Positions 24,401 through 37,851 of a stretch of 64,000 nt of DNA are shown one piece after another. Under the pieces are notes generated by a model. The model worked only from the letters and a program-made list of their open reading frames with translations. It had not been told where the DNA came from and made no database searches. The DNA is taken from contig NC_058047.1 in the NCBI RefSeq assembly GCF_020085105.1, forward strand, positions 21,036,001 to 21,100,000. Reading direction: 5' to 3'. Positions within the stretch are counted from its first letter, which is position 1, and the number at the start of each line of letters is the position of its first letter. Both the position numbers and the translations under genes were made by a program. This stretch comes from Siniperca chuatsi (taxonomy: Eukaryota; Chordata; Actinopteri; Centrarchiformes; Sinipercidae).

Positions 24401-27254
24401 CAACAATATTTGATTTTTTTTAAAATTACCATCCTTATGGAGTGTACCATACAACATCTTGTTGAATAAGGCTATGTTCCAACTCTGGAGTTTTAGTTAT
24501 TTGCATTATTACAAATGTCAATGGGATTTTAAATTTAGCTGAATCCTTGTATGTAGCTGTAGTTTGATCCAAATTTGCTGTTGGTCCCCTGTTGCTTCCA
24601 AGTTCCCATCAAGAACTATGCACACAGCACACGGTGCTCCTGTACTGGAATACTACCTGACAATGCAGGACCTAGCTGATATTGTACTTTTGTTGTGCAA
24701 ATTCCCAAACAAAATTGCAATTAATCAAATTACCAAAAAGCAAGTGACACACAGTGAACCTGGGACTTTTGGGGCCAATTGCTGAATGGAGGTTATCATT
24801 CACCTCTACATTGGTATTTTGACTCTTGGAGATGGATGTGTGAACAGCCTCAAAGGATGTTTCACCGGATTTTCCACACTGCACAGACGATGACGTACCT
24901 TCACATACTGAAGGAACCCCCTCTACAAACGCCGAACTGGCTGACTGTTGAGGTGTGTAGCTCAGCGATTGGCTGACAACAACAAAGAGTGATGGAGGTA
25001 AGGCACAGGATGATGCAAAAGAGTGAAACGAACACAGAGAGGCAGTCTGAAACCCCTCTTTCATAAAAGCTCAATGTCAAATTCCCCAAAGCCTCATGTT
25101 CACCCACCCACCACCCTTCACTGAGTGAATGTAGCTTGTTTAGACTGCATTGTTCCCCCTGCAATCAGTATAGGTGCAAAGTGATGTGTATTAAATCAGT
25201 AGACTGACTTATTTCATAGAGGACAATACATTTGCTGTTATGAAAATGTTATTTTTTTAAGTGACTAAATGACATGAAATGTCACAGCTTGAGGCAGGAA
25301 AAACATGTTTTTGCCTTCTTATTGCTTTGTCTGTTTATTTTTTTCATTGAATTATAACTACTACAGTATTTTGGTCACAAGCACATGTGGCTCTGACATA
25401 TTATCACTTCAGCCCTTGTTACATGCATGCCTGCTGTGTATCCGTGACTCATCAGGTGGATAAGCATGTGAGCTCTCCTCCCTGCAGTCTCCTCCATCTC
25501 ATCCACCAACGCTCTGCAGTTCGCTTCACCTTGACTTTGATGTATCGTTTTGTTGGGTGGGTTGGCAGTATTCCAGACTTTGATAAGGCGATCTGTGGCT
25601 TCTGCTGTGACAAGCCCGTTACTGTACAGGAAGAGTCAGGCTTTGCATTAACCTGGATCAATCTGTGCCCATCACTTCCCGTCCATCTCAGCTCGATGGA
25701 GAGTGTGTTTTAGATTGATGCAAAAGAGTCCACTTTTACATTGAGATCAAACCCACACATTTATACATAGCTGTGCCTCCAGTAGTTATTGTAATAGTCA
25801 TTGTTCCTTTTATTAGGTGTTAAATCTTGTTGATTAATAATGCTGAATTTCTCTTATTCCCTTCTCATGAGCGGGGTGGCTATACGGATGGCGATGCCAG
25901 TCTGTCAACCAGTCCGTCCATTAATATCTCAACAACTAATGGATGGATTGCCATGAAATCTTGTACAGCAATTCATTCAGTTTCAACAGAAATAATTATA
26001 ACATTACTGATTATAACATTTTGATTAATATAAAAAAACAAGAATCTAGCAGGGTAAAGCAGGTTCATAGTGTGGCTATATTTCTCTGTTAGCTCTCTTC
26101 TAAACTTTGGCTCTGCAGTTCAAAGCGTAGACCAGTGGGATAGATTATAATGTGTGAAGAAGAAGGCAGACATTTGAGATGTTCCCTTTGTAGATCACAG
26201 GCTTGATTTGGTTTTTCTCTCCAATTAATTTGGAGGAGGTGATAAGCAGAGACAAGAAATCAATATGAGCCTAAGCAACAGAGAAAAATGGAATGAGATT
26301 CATGAGAGGGAAGCTTATCTGCGATCTGTTCCCACGCCTTCATTAACGACCCTTCCCTTGAAATAAGGCGAGTTAGAAACACTTTTGCTTCATTCATTTA
26401 TTCACAGATTGGAAAACAACCCTAAAATAACACTTTTTTTATGATTTGGTCCCTCAAGGCTCAAAAGAATTGGCTCAACAAAAGCAAAGTTGTTAAGAAA
26501 GCTCGTCTTTTTTTTCTTTGAGAAATTACGCAGTTTACTAACAAGCAAGGAATACAGAAATACTTCTACTTTCGGTTACAGCATCCTAGCATGACTCTTA
26601 AAAGTGGATTCCATAAAGTACAAAATCTCTAGTTATACCAGTGTTTCGACTTCTGCCTTAAACAAATGAGCATTAACTATGGACTTGATCATTTTGTACC
26701 GTAAGTCTGAGAAAACATTAAGATTTGTACTAAAATGTTAACTCTCATGCAGACCTACACACAGCTATGCATCAATGCATTTGACAGGCTACTGGTTAGT
26801 ATACAAACACCATTTACCACAGTGTCCCCAATTATATGGTATCTGTCTAAACCTAATAAAGGACATCGATTTGGTCTAGCTCCCGTGACATTGTGCTTGT
26901 ATACACAGCAAGATTTAATCTTTGAACAAATGTACGGATTCGAAATCAACCCTTATGGCCATTTTCTTTCAACTGCTGCGGTTGCTGTACTGTCATCATC
27001 TCATACTGACTCAGCTCTAAGCAATTTTTGGCTTTTGATCTGTGGGAAATGCAGCGGTCTTCCCCTTTCTCCAGACCTGTCAGAATTTGCTGAATAATTA
27101 CTATCATCAGGGACGCATCAGTTCCATCATAACTGAGAGGGGGATTTTATTTCCTTTCAGCTGATTAGCGCGGTCATAAAAAGAATGTCATTTGATTGCA
27201 CAAAATTGTGCAAGAGCACATTGTGTTTATTCATGGTGAAATAATGGTTCAAGT

Positions 27255-27285
<31 letters not shown>

Positions 27286-28650
27286 CGGGGCCTACATGAA
27301 ATAAAGGAGAGAGCAAAAAAAAAATCACTACCCTCTCTACTCCTTATTTGAGTTCACCTCCTTTCATCTCAGTCATTTCTCTCCTAATGAGGAACGCAGC
27401 TTCAGCCTCAGAGTTCATTTAGCCACAAAAGGAGATTCCTGTCACGCAGTGGAGAAAGATCTAATCTGGGCACGCTGGAGAGGAGCATCATCATCACACC
27501 CAAACAAAGAGAGGGGGGATAATGTTTTTTCCCCTGATTTCCTATTCAGTCCTTTCAATTTACTGCATGGTAAAAGCCTCAAAGAATGATGATAGGGGGC
27601 CAGGGGATGAAAGGCAGAAATCCTCTTGTTATGATTAATATTCAACACCATCTTCTGCAGTGGCTCCCCTCACTGCACGTGGAAGAGTCGGAAAGCCCAA
27701 CAGCCCCTCTGAGAATAAGATTTTACGAGTGAAACTGGGTTACAATCAACCTGCTGCTACTGCTCGGGGTGTTAAAGCAGAGATCTGTGAGCAAAAATGG
27801 ATTTTCAACATAATTCTGGCCATTACTTGCATTCTTTGTCCACAGCTGCCCTGCTGTTGGAGTTTCATTTGAATGGCAGTCCCGGTTAGTTTTAATCGCA
27901 CAGAGGAAGCCAAATAAGAGAAATAAATAAAGTAAAGGACTTAACTACAAATAACATCTTTGTTCGGTCTGGCTTTATAAGCTGACAGGAAGTGAATCCT
28001 CGTCCCCCAAGGGAGGCCTCTACAGCACTGTCAACTTTATCAGGAGAAGAAAAGGAAGAGGAGGGGAAAACAAGAATGTCAGATGCGGACAAATAAAGCC
28101 TGTTCTGTGAGCCCCATGCACAAGAAAGCATGCCTTTCTTATAAATTCAATAAACACCAAACGTCTGTGACGGCAGCCATCTTGTCTAATAGCTTAAATG
28201 TAACTGCCCACCTCATGGCTGTAAACCTGTGCACAAGACTGAGTTTGTTCTCCCTGTTAGGACAGAAGTCATGTCAGTGATGCCTAGAGTACTTAGAGTC
28301 ATAGCTTATTGAGTTGTAAATTACTGTCTGTGACTGATAAGGAGTCATCATACCAGAGTGCTAGTGGCTATCTGGTTTGCTAGCTCTGTCTGTTGGCACA
28401 GAACCTGTCCCCTTCAAACCTACCACACTGTCAGTTTTCATTGTCATTTAAGCAATGCAGACGTACAAAAATATATTACAGCTCAGAAAACAAAAACAGT
28501 TGTCACATAGCTGAGAAACATTTTCAGTCAAAAAACAACAAACATCACGACCAGTCAGACACTCAATGAGGAGAATCAAAGGCTATCTTCCTTTTCAGAA
28601 GAACACTTCATGGGGGAAACTTTTCTGGCCTTTGCTAACTGTGTTATTCG
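21421..28650. other. Gene-free stretch
   Basis: No coding exon is recognised on either strand. The purine-rich block 22470-22620 and the GA/GGT-rich block 23300-23500 give spurious open frames in opposite directions. A possible Pol III B-box (AGTTCAATCCCC near 23889) with flanking sequence may mark a degraded tRNA-derived SINE. A 5' fragment of repeat family R1 lies at 25872-25985, and a (GT)n(GA)n run at 27254-27285. Confidence 0.4.
25872..25985 (+). repeat. Dispersed repeat family R1, copy C (5' fragment)
   Basis: It contains GATGGCGATGCCAGTCTGTC and ATGGATGGATTGCCATGAAAT, the 5' words of the family, then diverges. Confidence 0.6.
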
Positions 28651-28658
28651 ATCTAAAC

Positions 28659-29012
28659 CAGTGGTTCCCAACCTTTTTGGCTTGTGGCTGCTTAAAATCA
28701 AGCAATGTCTAATGTCTAAAATGGCCACAAAAATGGAAGCACGGATGAGACTGACGTAGCTGTACAGGTTGTCGACTTATAGAAATAACAACTCTCATAT
28801 CGACATATTTCATCAATCAATGTTAAAAAATATTAACTGATCCTAGCAATCGCTATCAAAGCTTCCATGCTGACTACTGACTGCTTAGGACAAAACCAAA
28901 CTAAATAAAAATAACTGTAATTTTGTGTAAAAGAAATATATACATCTTTTCTTTCTCATTACTCCAATCATCTCAGACTTCTCTTGGGACCCCCATAGGT
29001 TGGGAACTAGTG
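28659..29012. mobile_element. Complete hAT-like non-autonomous DNA transposon (MITE)
   Basis: The 354-bp unit begins CAGTGGTTCCCAACCTTTTT and ends GGTTGGGAACTAGTG, imperfect terminal inverted repeats typical of hAT elements. It is flanked by a perfect 8-bp target-site duplication ATCTAAAC (28651-28658 and 29013-29020). It has no coding capacity. Confidence 0.88.
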
Positions 29013-29032
29013 ATCTAAACAACCAGTGTGAA

Positions 29033-29059
29033 CAAAGTAAAGTAAAGTAAAGTAAAGTA
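29033..29059. repeat. (AAAGT)n microsatellite
   Basis: About five pentanucleotide units directly beside the hAT-like insertion. Confidence 0.9.
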
Positions 29060-29677
29060 TGCCTCATATAACTGATAGATTAATTATGGTATTTGAAATA
29101 ATTTTTTAGCTCATGAATAGTGATACAGCCACTTATTTTCCACTAATCCATGATTATGGGACTAGCAGTGTAACTGTTGCGTCCCGAATTTTAACTTTCT
29201 ACTTGTCTAATAGCACCTGGTTTCACAGTGGACCAATGAGTGTGAAGGCCCTCAGCTTCACTTATTCATACTGAAGAGCAGAGACAGGAATGACAGCAGC
29301 AGAGACGGAAAGAAACACACAGAAACAATTAATGAGGAAACAATTATTACACACAAAAAAAGATTTTTGATATGTTAACTCTGTTCATCTATTATTTTGA
29401 ATTATATCTTTCTTCCTCAATGGATGTAAAATGCCAACATTGAACAACTTTGTAATGTTAACAGGCATGAAGACAGACTGGCTGCATTTCAAGTGGATCA
29501 ACTGTATCTAAGATGATCTGAATCTGAATGAACAAGTGTTTAATTATGGCTTGATATAAAGCATACCATTTAAGCTGTATACAGTGAGACATTTAAACTG
29601 AGGCAAGACAAATCAAACAGAAAGAAAAGTGTGTATCAGCAGGAGTGAGGCTGACGAGGAGAACGACTGGAGCCCTG
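29060..29677 (-). other. cbarp: cbarp 3' UTR and downstream flank
   Basis: Sequence 3' of the cbarp stop codon. No canonical AATAAA is seen on the minus strand close to the stop; the variant ATTAAA occurs at 29539-29544, read on the minus strand, and is the nearest candidate signal. No other feature is recognised. Confidence 0.4.
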
Positions 29678-32600
29678 CTACACTGGGCTGTGGTCCGGAG
29701 AAGCGTGTGTGGCTGTCACCGTCACACACTCAGTGGCTGTGTCCTTGGTCCTGCGAAGGCCCATGTACAGCCTCTCATCCAGATTAGCAGTCAGTTTGTC
29801 TGTGAGCTCTGCTGTGGTGGTCTGCGGGCCATAGCCTGAGGAGTCAGGCAGCTGATGGGGCGAGCGCTCGTCCGGGGGCTCGGGAGGGAGTCCAGATTGT
29901 TTGCCGTCCTCCTGAGGGTCATGGTGCTCACCCAGCCCTCCATCTATCTCTGAGACGGAGGGATGAAGAGGTGGTGGAGGAGAGGAGGTGTGTTCCTCAG
30001 TGTCTCTGACAGTGACACCCTGCTCCCTGTCCTTGCCCCCGTTCTCAGTAGTGGTAGGCTCCACCTTTGGAGTGTCGGGAGTGCTACCGGTCCCGTCGCT
30101 GGTCTCCTCGTCAGGAGCACTGACGATGCGAGGGAGCGTGATGTGGTAGCTTGTGTCCAGTGGGTAGTTCACACTATCACCCCTCCGTAGTGGGGTCCGC
30201 TGTCTGTCAAAAGAGGACTGGAAGTGTCTGACACCAGGGTCACTCCACTGCTTGTGGCGCTGCCACTGCTTGCGGAGGTGGATTCGGGACCGGTGCTTCC
30301 TTAGCGGCGACTCCTGCTGGTCAAACTGAGGGTCGTGGCGGAGAAACTCATGGAAGAGGGCGTCCGTCTTCTCATCTATGCTGTAGTCTCGCCGGTGCAG
30401 CATTGACGGTTGAGGTGAAGGCTGTGCAGCCTCTCGAGGTGTGAGCATCTGACCGTATGGGAACCAGCTCAGTGAACCAGCACCTGTTTCTATGGAAACT
30501 CCTCCACTGGCACCCAACAACAACTCCTCCTCTGGCTCCTCCTCAAAGAGATGAGACTCAAAGCTCTCGCCGATAGTGCCAGTTCGCCCTGCGTTGGTAA
30601 AGTGGTGCCTTTTCTCATGGGCTGTTCTGTCCTTGGGGCTGCCATTGATGTTCCCAAACAGTCGCAGGTCTTCCGGACCACGGGATGGAGCCTCTATCGA
30701 GGCATACCCGCTGTCCATCTGCAGCAATTTACGAGTCCCTGTTTCTCCGTCGCTGCCCCCTCGCTCTGATTCTGTGCTTTCCTGTTTCTTCTTTTTTCCC
30801 TCCTTCACATCCAACCTCTCATCCACATACATCAAAATGTCCTTGTCATCCTCTCCACCCTCTGCCTCATCACCTAAATCTTGGGACGGGTAGCTGGGGA
30901 GCCCGCCTTTTTCTGTCTCTGTGCGTCCGCCCAGCGAACACACACTGTCAGCATCACTGCAGACGGAGTTCCTGTCATTGTTGCTGCTCTGGTCAGAGGT
31001 GGCGTACTGTTCCAGTGTTGCACGTAGGGTCCAGATGTCTTTGTAAAGTGACTGGGGGTCCTGGGGATCTAGGGGTTGCAAAGGGACCGCACCTTCCCTT
31101 CTTGCCAGTGACAGTGCTTCATCTTGGGGATCAGGGGATAAGCCAATCACCCCTGGTCCTCCATGGCTGCAGCTGGGCTCCACCATCACCTCTACCTCTA
31201 CCCTGTAGTGTGCACACAGGTGTGGAGAGATGAGATAATGTGAAAGAAATAAGGAGAGAAGGAAGGGGAGAAACACACAGACACGCAAAACAAGTGTCAG
31301 CATTTACCTAAATAACACATTCATCTCAGACAGGGCTGTGTTCACAGTGCACAGAATGATTTCCATGACTTGCAATGGTTGCTGTTGCATGTCCTTAAAC
31401 TGAACTTAAGCCGTGTTTCCACTGCATGGTATGCCTCGGCTCAACTCGACTCGCTGGTTTTTCATTGTGGATACTACCTAGTACTTTTTTTGGTATCACC
31501 TCAGTCGGGGTTCCAAGCAAGCTTAGCCGATACTAAAAGGTGAGGTGAAAACACTGCAAACAAAGACATATCAAGAACACCATCCCTTCCATATCATAAG
31601 AGTAGCGTAGCTCCTTTTTGTGTGCGTAGTGAGTGTGTGGTTGAGTGAATGAGAGTGAGCAGAGAGAGACAGTGAATGTGAGCGGAGCAGAGGAAAAGGT
31701 TAGCAGTAAAGTTGTCAGTTTAACAGTAAATGTATTGTGTTGGTTACAGTTTGTCAGTAAATAAAGGCTGCAGCTTCTCAAGACCAAAGTAAAGCTCCTG
31801 TGTGTTGTTTCTCAACTGCTGGAAAAGTGAAGGGGGTAATGGCATTGAAGATGATGTCAGGCAGTTTCACGCAGTGTCACCCACCTACGTTGAGGGGGTA
31901 CTATCTGCAGTGTAAAACGAAATAGAGTACCTGGTACCAAAAGCGCGTAGGGTAGAGTCAAGTCGAGCCATACCATGCAGTGGAAACACGCCATTAGCTG
32001 AATACTGATGCCATGTGTGCTCAAAAATTCCCAGAAATCCCCTGCTGAAACATAACTTGAGTGATATCAGTAGCAATAAACTGTAAATGAGCACGAGGAT
32101 CATCGCATTTCTGAACTCACGGCAGCTTCCAGGAAATTCCTTTTATTTTCAACAACAAACATCTGAAAACATACACAGGAAATACTGTTTAATCTAATAT
32201 TCAGCAAGGAAAATAAATGGTTATGTAAGAAAATACTTAGGGAGATTGGTTATTTTTGTTGCATAACCTAATATTTGGCAAAATCTGCATTGCTATAATT
32301 GCAAACTTAAAATAACAAAATCGCAGTGACCCTTGCTCTTTTGCGGACATCATGACATTATCAGACCATGTCAGCGATGGAATGGTTTCCTATGCCGGAT
32401 ATAAGCCCTGCGTCCCGATTCTCTACTCCACTCTCCTAAAAAAAGTGCACTCTGGGAATCCCCTACATCTGGCTTCAAATCATGACATTGGTTTTGAATG
32501 AACTCTTGTTTACATGGATCTCATTACATACAAATCAGACTGTGGTTAGATAGTACTTACAGTTACACAGCATGATGTATTTTAATCTAATTAAAACTCA

Positions 32601-35600
32601 TAGCAAAACAATTTTCAAAACAACAGTTTTCAAACATGATTTTCTATATTTTTCAATGACTTACAGTTCATTTTTCTTGACACTGACATTTGCCATTTGA
32701 ATGTCCTGTATCCCTGCTCATCTGGCATGTTAAAACAATTGCAATGATATTTCACACAGTTTCTAAAAGCACACTTTTATGTTCAGGCAAACTGGTGAAG
32801 AACTGGGACTCAGAGCTGTATATCATTACCATACATTTTTTAGCTATAGTAAAGAAATGAGTGTGAGGCAGCAAAGCAGTGAACAGGATGAATGGCAAGG
32901 GAATTAAAGATACCTGCCAAGGGAGGGGGGTGGTGTGGAAGGAGGTGAGAGGAGGCGTGTAGTGGGCTGGGTGGGACAGTAGGTGATGTCCTGGGTGCGG
33001 GCAATGTACTGGATGAGGTCTATGCGGTATGAGTCGTTGTCGTCCTGGTCCATGCTCTCGCTGGCGGCTCGCTGGCGCTGGAACTGTCTCCTCTTTGGAG
33101 AGCCTGGCTCACACCAAACATGGGGAAAGAGCAGTGAGTTGTACAAGTTGTGTAACAGCAGGCAGGAGTGAAATGACACGTAATTCAGGAGAAAGCTTCC
33201 ATCAACTGTTGAGGTTTCTGAGGGGATTTTATGATCTTTTTTTGGTCCCTTGGTATGATAGAAGGACTGAGCCTGGGGAGGCACAAGGAGAAGTGTGAGT
33301 ATATAGGATGGAGGGGATCGGCAGGGGGGATTTACTCAGGGGCTCAAATTGACTTGGAACGACCAAACTTTACGTCACTGAGCCATCTGTCTTGTATGTG
33401 TGTGTGTCTGTGTGTATATCTGACTCTTAGCAGGCAAAAGGCATCTCACAGTTGGTTGCTGGAGCCCCCTGCTTAACTGTTGTCTGTTTACCACGAGAGA
33501 ATATTGCCAAAAAAACTTAACACAGAAATAAACAGAGAAAATACACCTAAGAAAGAAACTGCTAACATTATAACTTTATTTTCTCGGTTATGATTTTTTA
33601 CAAAGAACTACAAAGAATTGTTGCACTTCCGTGCTGTATTGGCACAGATTGTTTCTAAAAATAATATAATAGAAATATACTCTACACCATCAAGGATCCA
33701 TTACCTCTGGTGTCCAGACTTGAGGCTCTCTGGCTGCTGTCCAGCTTCCATTTCTTGATCTTGAAGTAGGGACTGGCCCCCTCCAGACTAGCATGACGCC
33801 GCAGTTTAGTGAAGAACTGCAGCACGGGCCCCTGGCTTCCTGCACCGCCGCCTGCAGGAGGGGCACCGCACCCCATCGCGGCCCCTTCTACGACACTGGC
33901 ACTGCTGCCTCTGCCCCGGGGCCCCGCTCCCATCATCTCGATCTGAGCAGAGAAGGAAACGTGGTCAGAAAGAAAACCTGCCAAGACTAGCGGTGTGTAT
34001 ATAATCCCTTCTGACAGTGATGCTCCACACGGGCTTTCTTGTTTACCCATCAACCATCACTCTTGTTGGTCCTCCCTCAGGCTACATGACCCTCTAATGT
34101 CCACATGGATGAGTCACTGGTTGACTGGCTGGCTGAATAGCTGGTTGGTGTACTGAGTGACTATCTTAAGAAAATGCAACACTCTACAAATAATTAACTC
34201 AACAAACTTGAGCTCTTGCAGGTGATTTGTATGCACGCTCAGTGCTTGTGAGATATTTGCACTTGTGTTTTTTTAATGTGTGGCTTTTCAGCAAGACAAT
34301 CACAGTGTGACATGTCAAATTTAGGAATATCTTCATCATAACTGTGACAATTAGTTAGCACTTGATGTGAAATATTCTATATTTTATAGTGGTTGGAGGT
34401 AACTTACAGAGCTTGGCTCTTTAGTGCTGAGAGCAATGGTGTTCTCACTGAAGCTGGTGTCCACCACAGAGTTGAGAGCATCTCCAGGGAGGGCACAGCT
34501 GGGATTGACACTCAGGCTGGTCAACGCTGTTTGTGGTAGGGGGCACAGCATCGGCTGCAGGGAAGCACAAGCACAAAATTACACTTGTATCCCTTTTAAA
34601 CAATTGTTGAACATGCATGTTTTCTGCAAAGCTATGTTGATTAATCCAGTTATTCAGAACTGTACGATAGTATTGTGTTGGCAACTACAGTAAGTACTGT
34701 AGCTCCACTTCCAAAGTTTGTTGTCATGTTTAGGTAACATCTATGAATACAAATCAAGTCTAGATTCCCTCTCCAGCTGTCAGCCCAGCACCAGTGATTG
34801 AACAGCCTCACCTAAAAAGGAAATCAATCTGCACAGCCTGTTGAAATGAGCAGGCAGAGAAATTCATGATTCACATGTTTGGGTACATTAGGTTGATACA
34901 TTTTCTTGCCCTGACCCAAATGATTGATGTTCTAATTGGCCCCGGTCAAGACTAATGATGCATCAGGACTAATAGCAGGTTAAAGGCTGTCACCTGGAAG
35001 ATGGAAAGTGCTGACTTAGTGACAGGGCACGTTGTCATGGTGATGCTGTTCTCGGCCGAGTCGCACTCGTGGATAGTGACTATCTTGAGGGCTGGGGGAG
35101 GGATGTGGAGGTGTGTGAGCCGGGCGTTCTTCAGGTGGTGAAAGTCGCCCTCGGTCAGAGTATACCTGGGGTGAACAACATAGAGTTAAAGAAAAAGCTA
35201 TAAAACCCTTGCAAGATGAAACACATGTTGCACACACTCTATCTAACTTCAAACCCATCAGAGCAACTCTGCATTTAGCCCCACGGAATAATTCCTTTTG
35301 AAGAATTTGCATATCAGGCTCAGGGCTTTAAGAGAAAAGTAGGGCAGGGAAATAATGAGAAAGGGTGAGAGCTCTTTGTGTCCACAGCATAAACTAACAT
35401 AGAAGTGAGATGGACACAGTAAAATGTGTACATCCTTTGATCTCAGAAGGCAGTAAAAGATAGCTGGAGTTTATGGACATTAATGCGAGTTGAACACTGA
35501 ATAAAAGTCATAGAGATTTGCAAATGTGGGCTTGTGTGTATGCGTTGGCTTTCTGACCTGCGGCCCTTCTCCTGGGCCTTCTTTCCATGATCAAAGAGAG

Positions 35601-37803
35601 CAGCCTCATTGAAGGAGACACGACGGCCTGTGGTGCCTGTAGAGAGGAAGCGCTCAGTCTCTTGGTCATGAGTGCTGGCCATTGACAGGCAGTCTGACTC
35701 ATCCACCCTGATTGTGATTTCTACCAGAGACACAAAAGGAAAGAGACAGAGGAGGCACACAGATAGGTAGGTAGAAGAGTGAGAGGTGATGGCAAAGAAA
35801 GATTTTTTGTTTTATTGTGATTTATTTAAAGTAAATGTCATTGGAGTTTTTTGCCATGCAAACAGTGTGGCTCTAGGGATGGCAAGGTTGGTCTGTTGGT
35901 CCACCACTTTGGTCCAGACTGAAATATCTCAACAACAATCATGGTCCCCAGAGGATGAAGCCACTGACTGTGATGATCTCCTGACTCTTCACCAAGTGTC
36001 AAAATTTTCACTCATTCAGTGAAACATAATCTAAAGGATTGATCAGTCAAAATGTTAATTTGTCCAATGTTTTTAACCAAATACCCACAAATGCCAATGC
36101 CAGCGTTAACGTTAGCGTGCTAACACTCTAAACTAAGATGGTGACCATGGTAAACATCATACCTGCTAAACATCAGCATGTTAGCATAGTCACTGTGAGC
36201 ATGTTAACATGTGGACATTATCATTTAGTTCAAAGCACCACTGTGCCTAAGTACAGCCTCACAGACCTTCCATCATGGCTGTAAAAAAAACTCATTTTGT
36301 ATGTGCACTTTGGTCCACGTAATAGGTGATGTTTCATCTAATATATTATACGAGCTCAAGCTAAAGTCTGCCATAAGTGGGGGTGCCCTGGTGGCCTTGG
36401 GGTTCAGGGCACCAACCATGAACCATGAAGTTCCCGGTTCACGTCTAGCTGGAGAATTGCATGTTGCATGTCATTCCCCATCTCTCTTCACTGATCTCCT
36501 GTTAGCTTTCGACTGTCAACTGTGTAATAAACGCATAAAATACCCCAAAACTTATTTTTAAAAAGTCAACCCATGTCTGCTATACTGTATATTAACACTG
36601 ACTGTATAACTGAAGCGAAGCATCTGATGTTCCGACACCTTTGCGGAGGATGAGTATGGTAATATGACAAACTGCTGACTGGAAAAAAAAGCCTTACAAA
36701 AGCAGTTTGGTGCCAAACTGATACTGCCTTTTAGTTTTAATAAATTGTTTTCATTGGAGACAGAGTGCATTCACTGGTCCCAAAATGTCAAAATGCATTC
36801 CAGGAATGGCAAAGCTAATTAGGTCGAGATCACAATATTTTAATGGAACAGACATTACACATTTGTGCTGACGCGATAAAAATATCCCTACTTCCATCAA
36901 TCCAATCCCTCCATCTCCCAGTCTGCCTGTCTCCATTACTCCTCCCTCTTTCACTTACTTGCCTTTTTATCTGTTCTCCTATCCCTCCCTCCCTCCCTCC
37001 ATTTCTTCCTCTTTGTCCATTTTTCTCTTACCATGGGTGGGCTGAGACTCCTCCATGTAGGTGGTGTTGGTTTTCTCGGGGTCATCGCTGGCCCTGGGGC
37101 ACACAGAAACATTCAGATCAATGCTGTGACATGATTACCCCTGAAGTCTGTCTTTCATCTGTCGAACCCTACTGATGCGGACAGCCACGTGGGCGACCAC
37201 AGTGCAAGGCTTTATGATCAGCTGGGTTACTTTTTGACCTTTCTGTTCAGCATGAGTTTAAATACACATACAGGTCAACGGTTTAAAAATGCAGCTATGA
37301 GACAACTATAAAGGACAAGACCATGTTTGTCTAAATGGCTGCCTGCCTGGCTGTATAATCAATGAGGGCCTAAATCACTGCCAGTAACTTGATAACCTTC
37401 AGGGCCAGGGGACCTCTTGAACTGATAAAGCATGGTGCTTTATTGAATTGCACGTTTCCACTCATCTTTAATATGACCAATAGAGGTCATATTGTTTGGA
37501 GGATTGAGTTTATATTATTCTTTTGGTATATTTTGTCTTTAAACCTTCACGTTTCAACATCTTCAATTGCTGCTGATCCTCCATACAAGCTTCTTAAATC
37601 ACAGAATTAACTTTATGAGGCAGAAAAAATAATCCGAAAGCTCTTCCCAGTCATTTCTCTCCATCTGACTTCTTTGTGCAGAGCTATGAGTGAGCAGGTG
37701 TGTGCTTATGTGTGTGAGTGTGAAGTGACTTGAGGGATTTCTCCATGCACCCAGATCTGTGCTTCTTCTTGTCTTTCATTTCCTCTGTGGCTCCCGCTTC
37801 CCC

Positions 37804-37851
<48 letters not shown>

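Noticed and set aside
24672..25164. Minus-strand frames of 130 and 87 codons
   Set aside because: No recognisable domain, no consistent splice signals, overlapping each other in different frames.
30576..31233. Long plus-strand open frames (105 and 182 codons)
   Set aside because: Antisense shadows of the cbarp last exon, whose minus-strand frame is clearly the conserved one.
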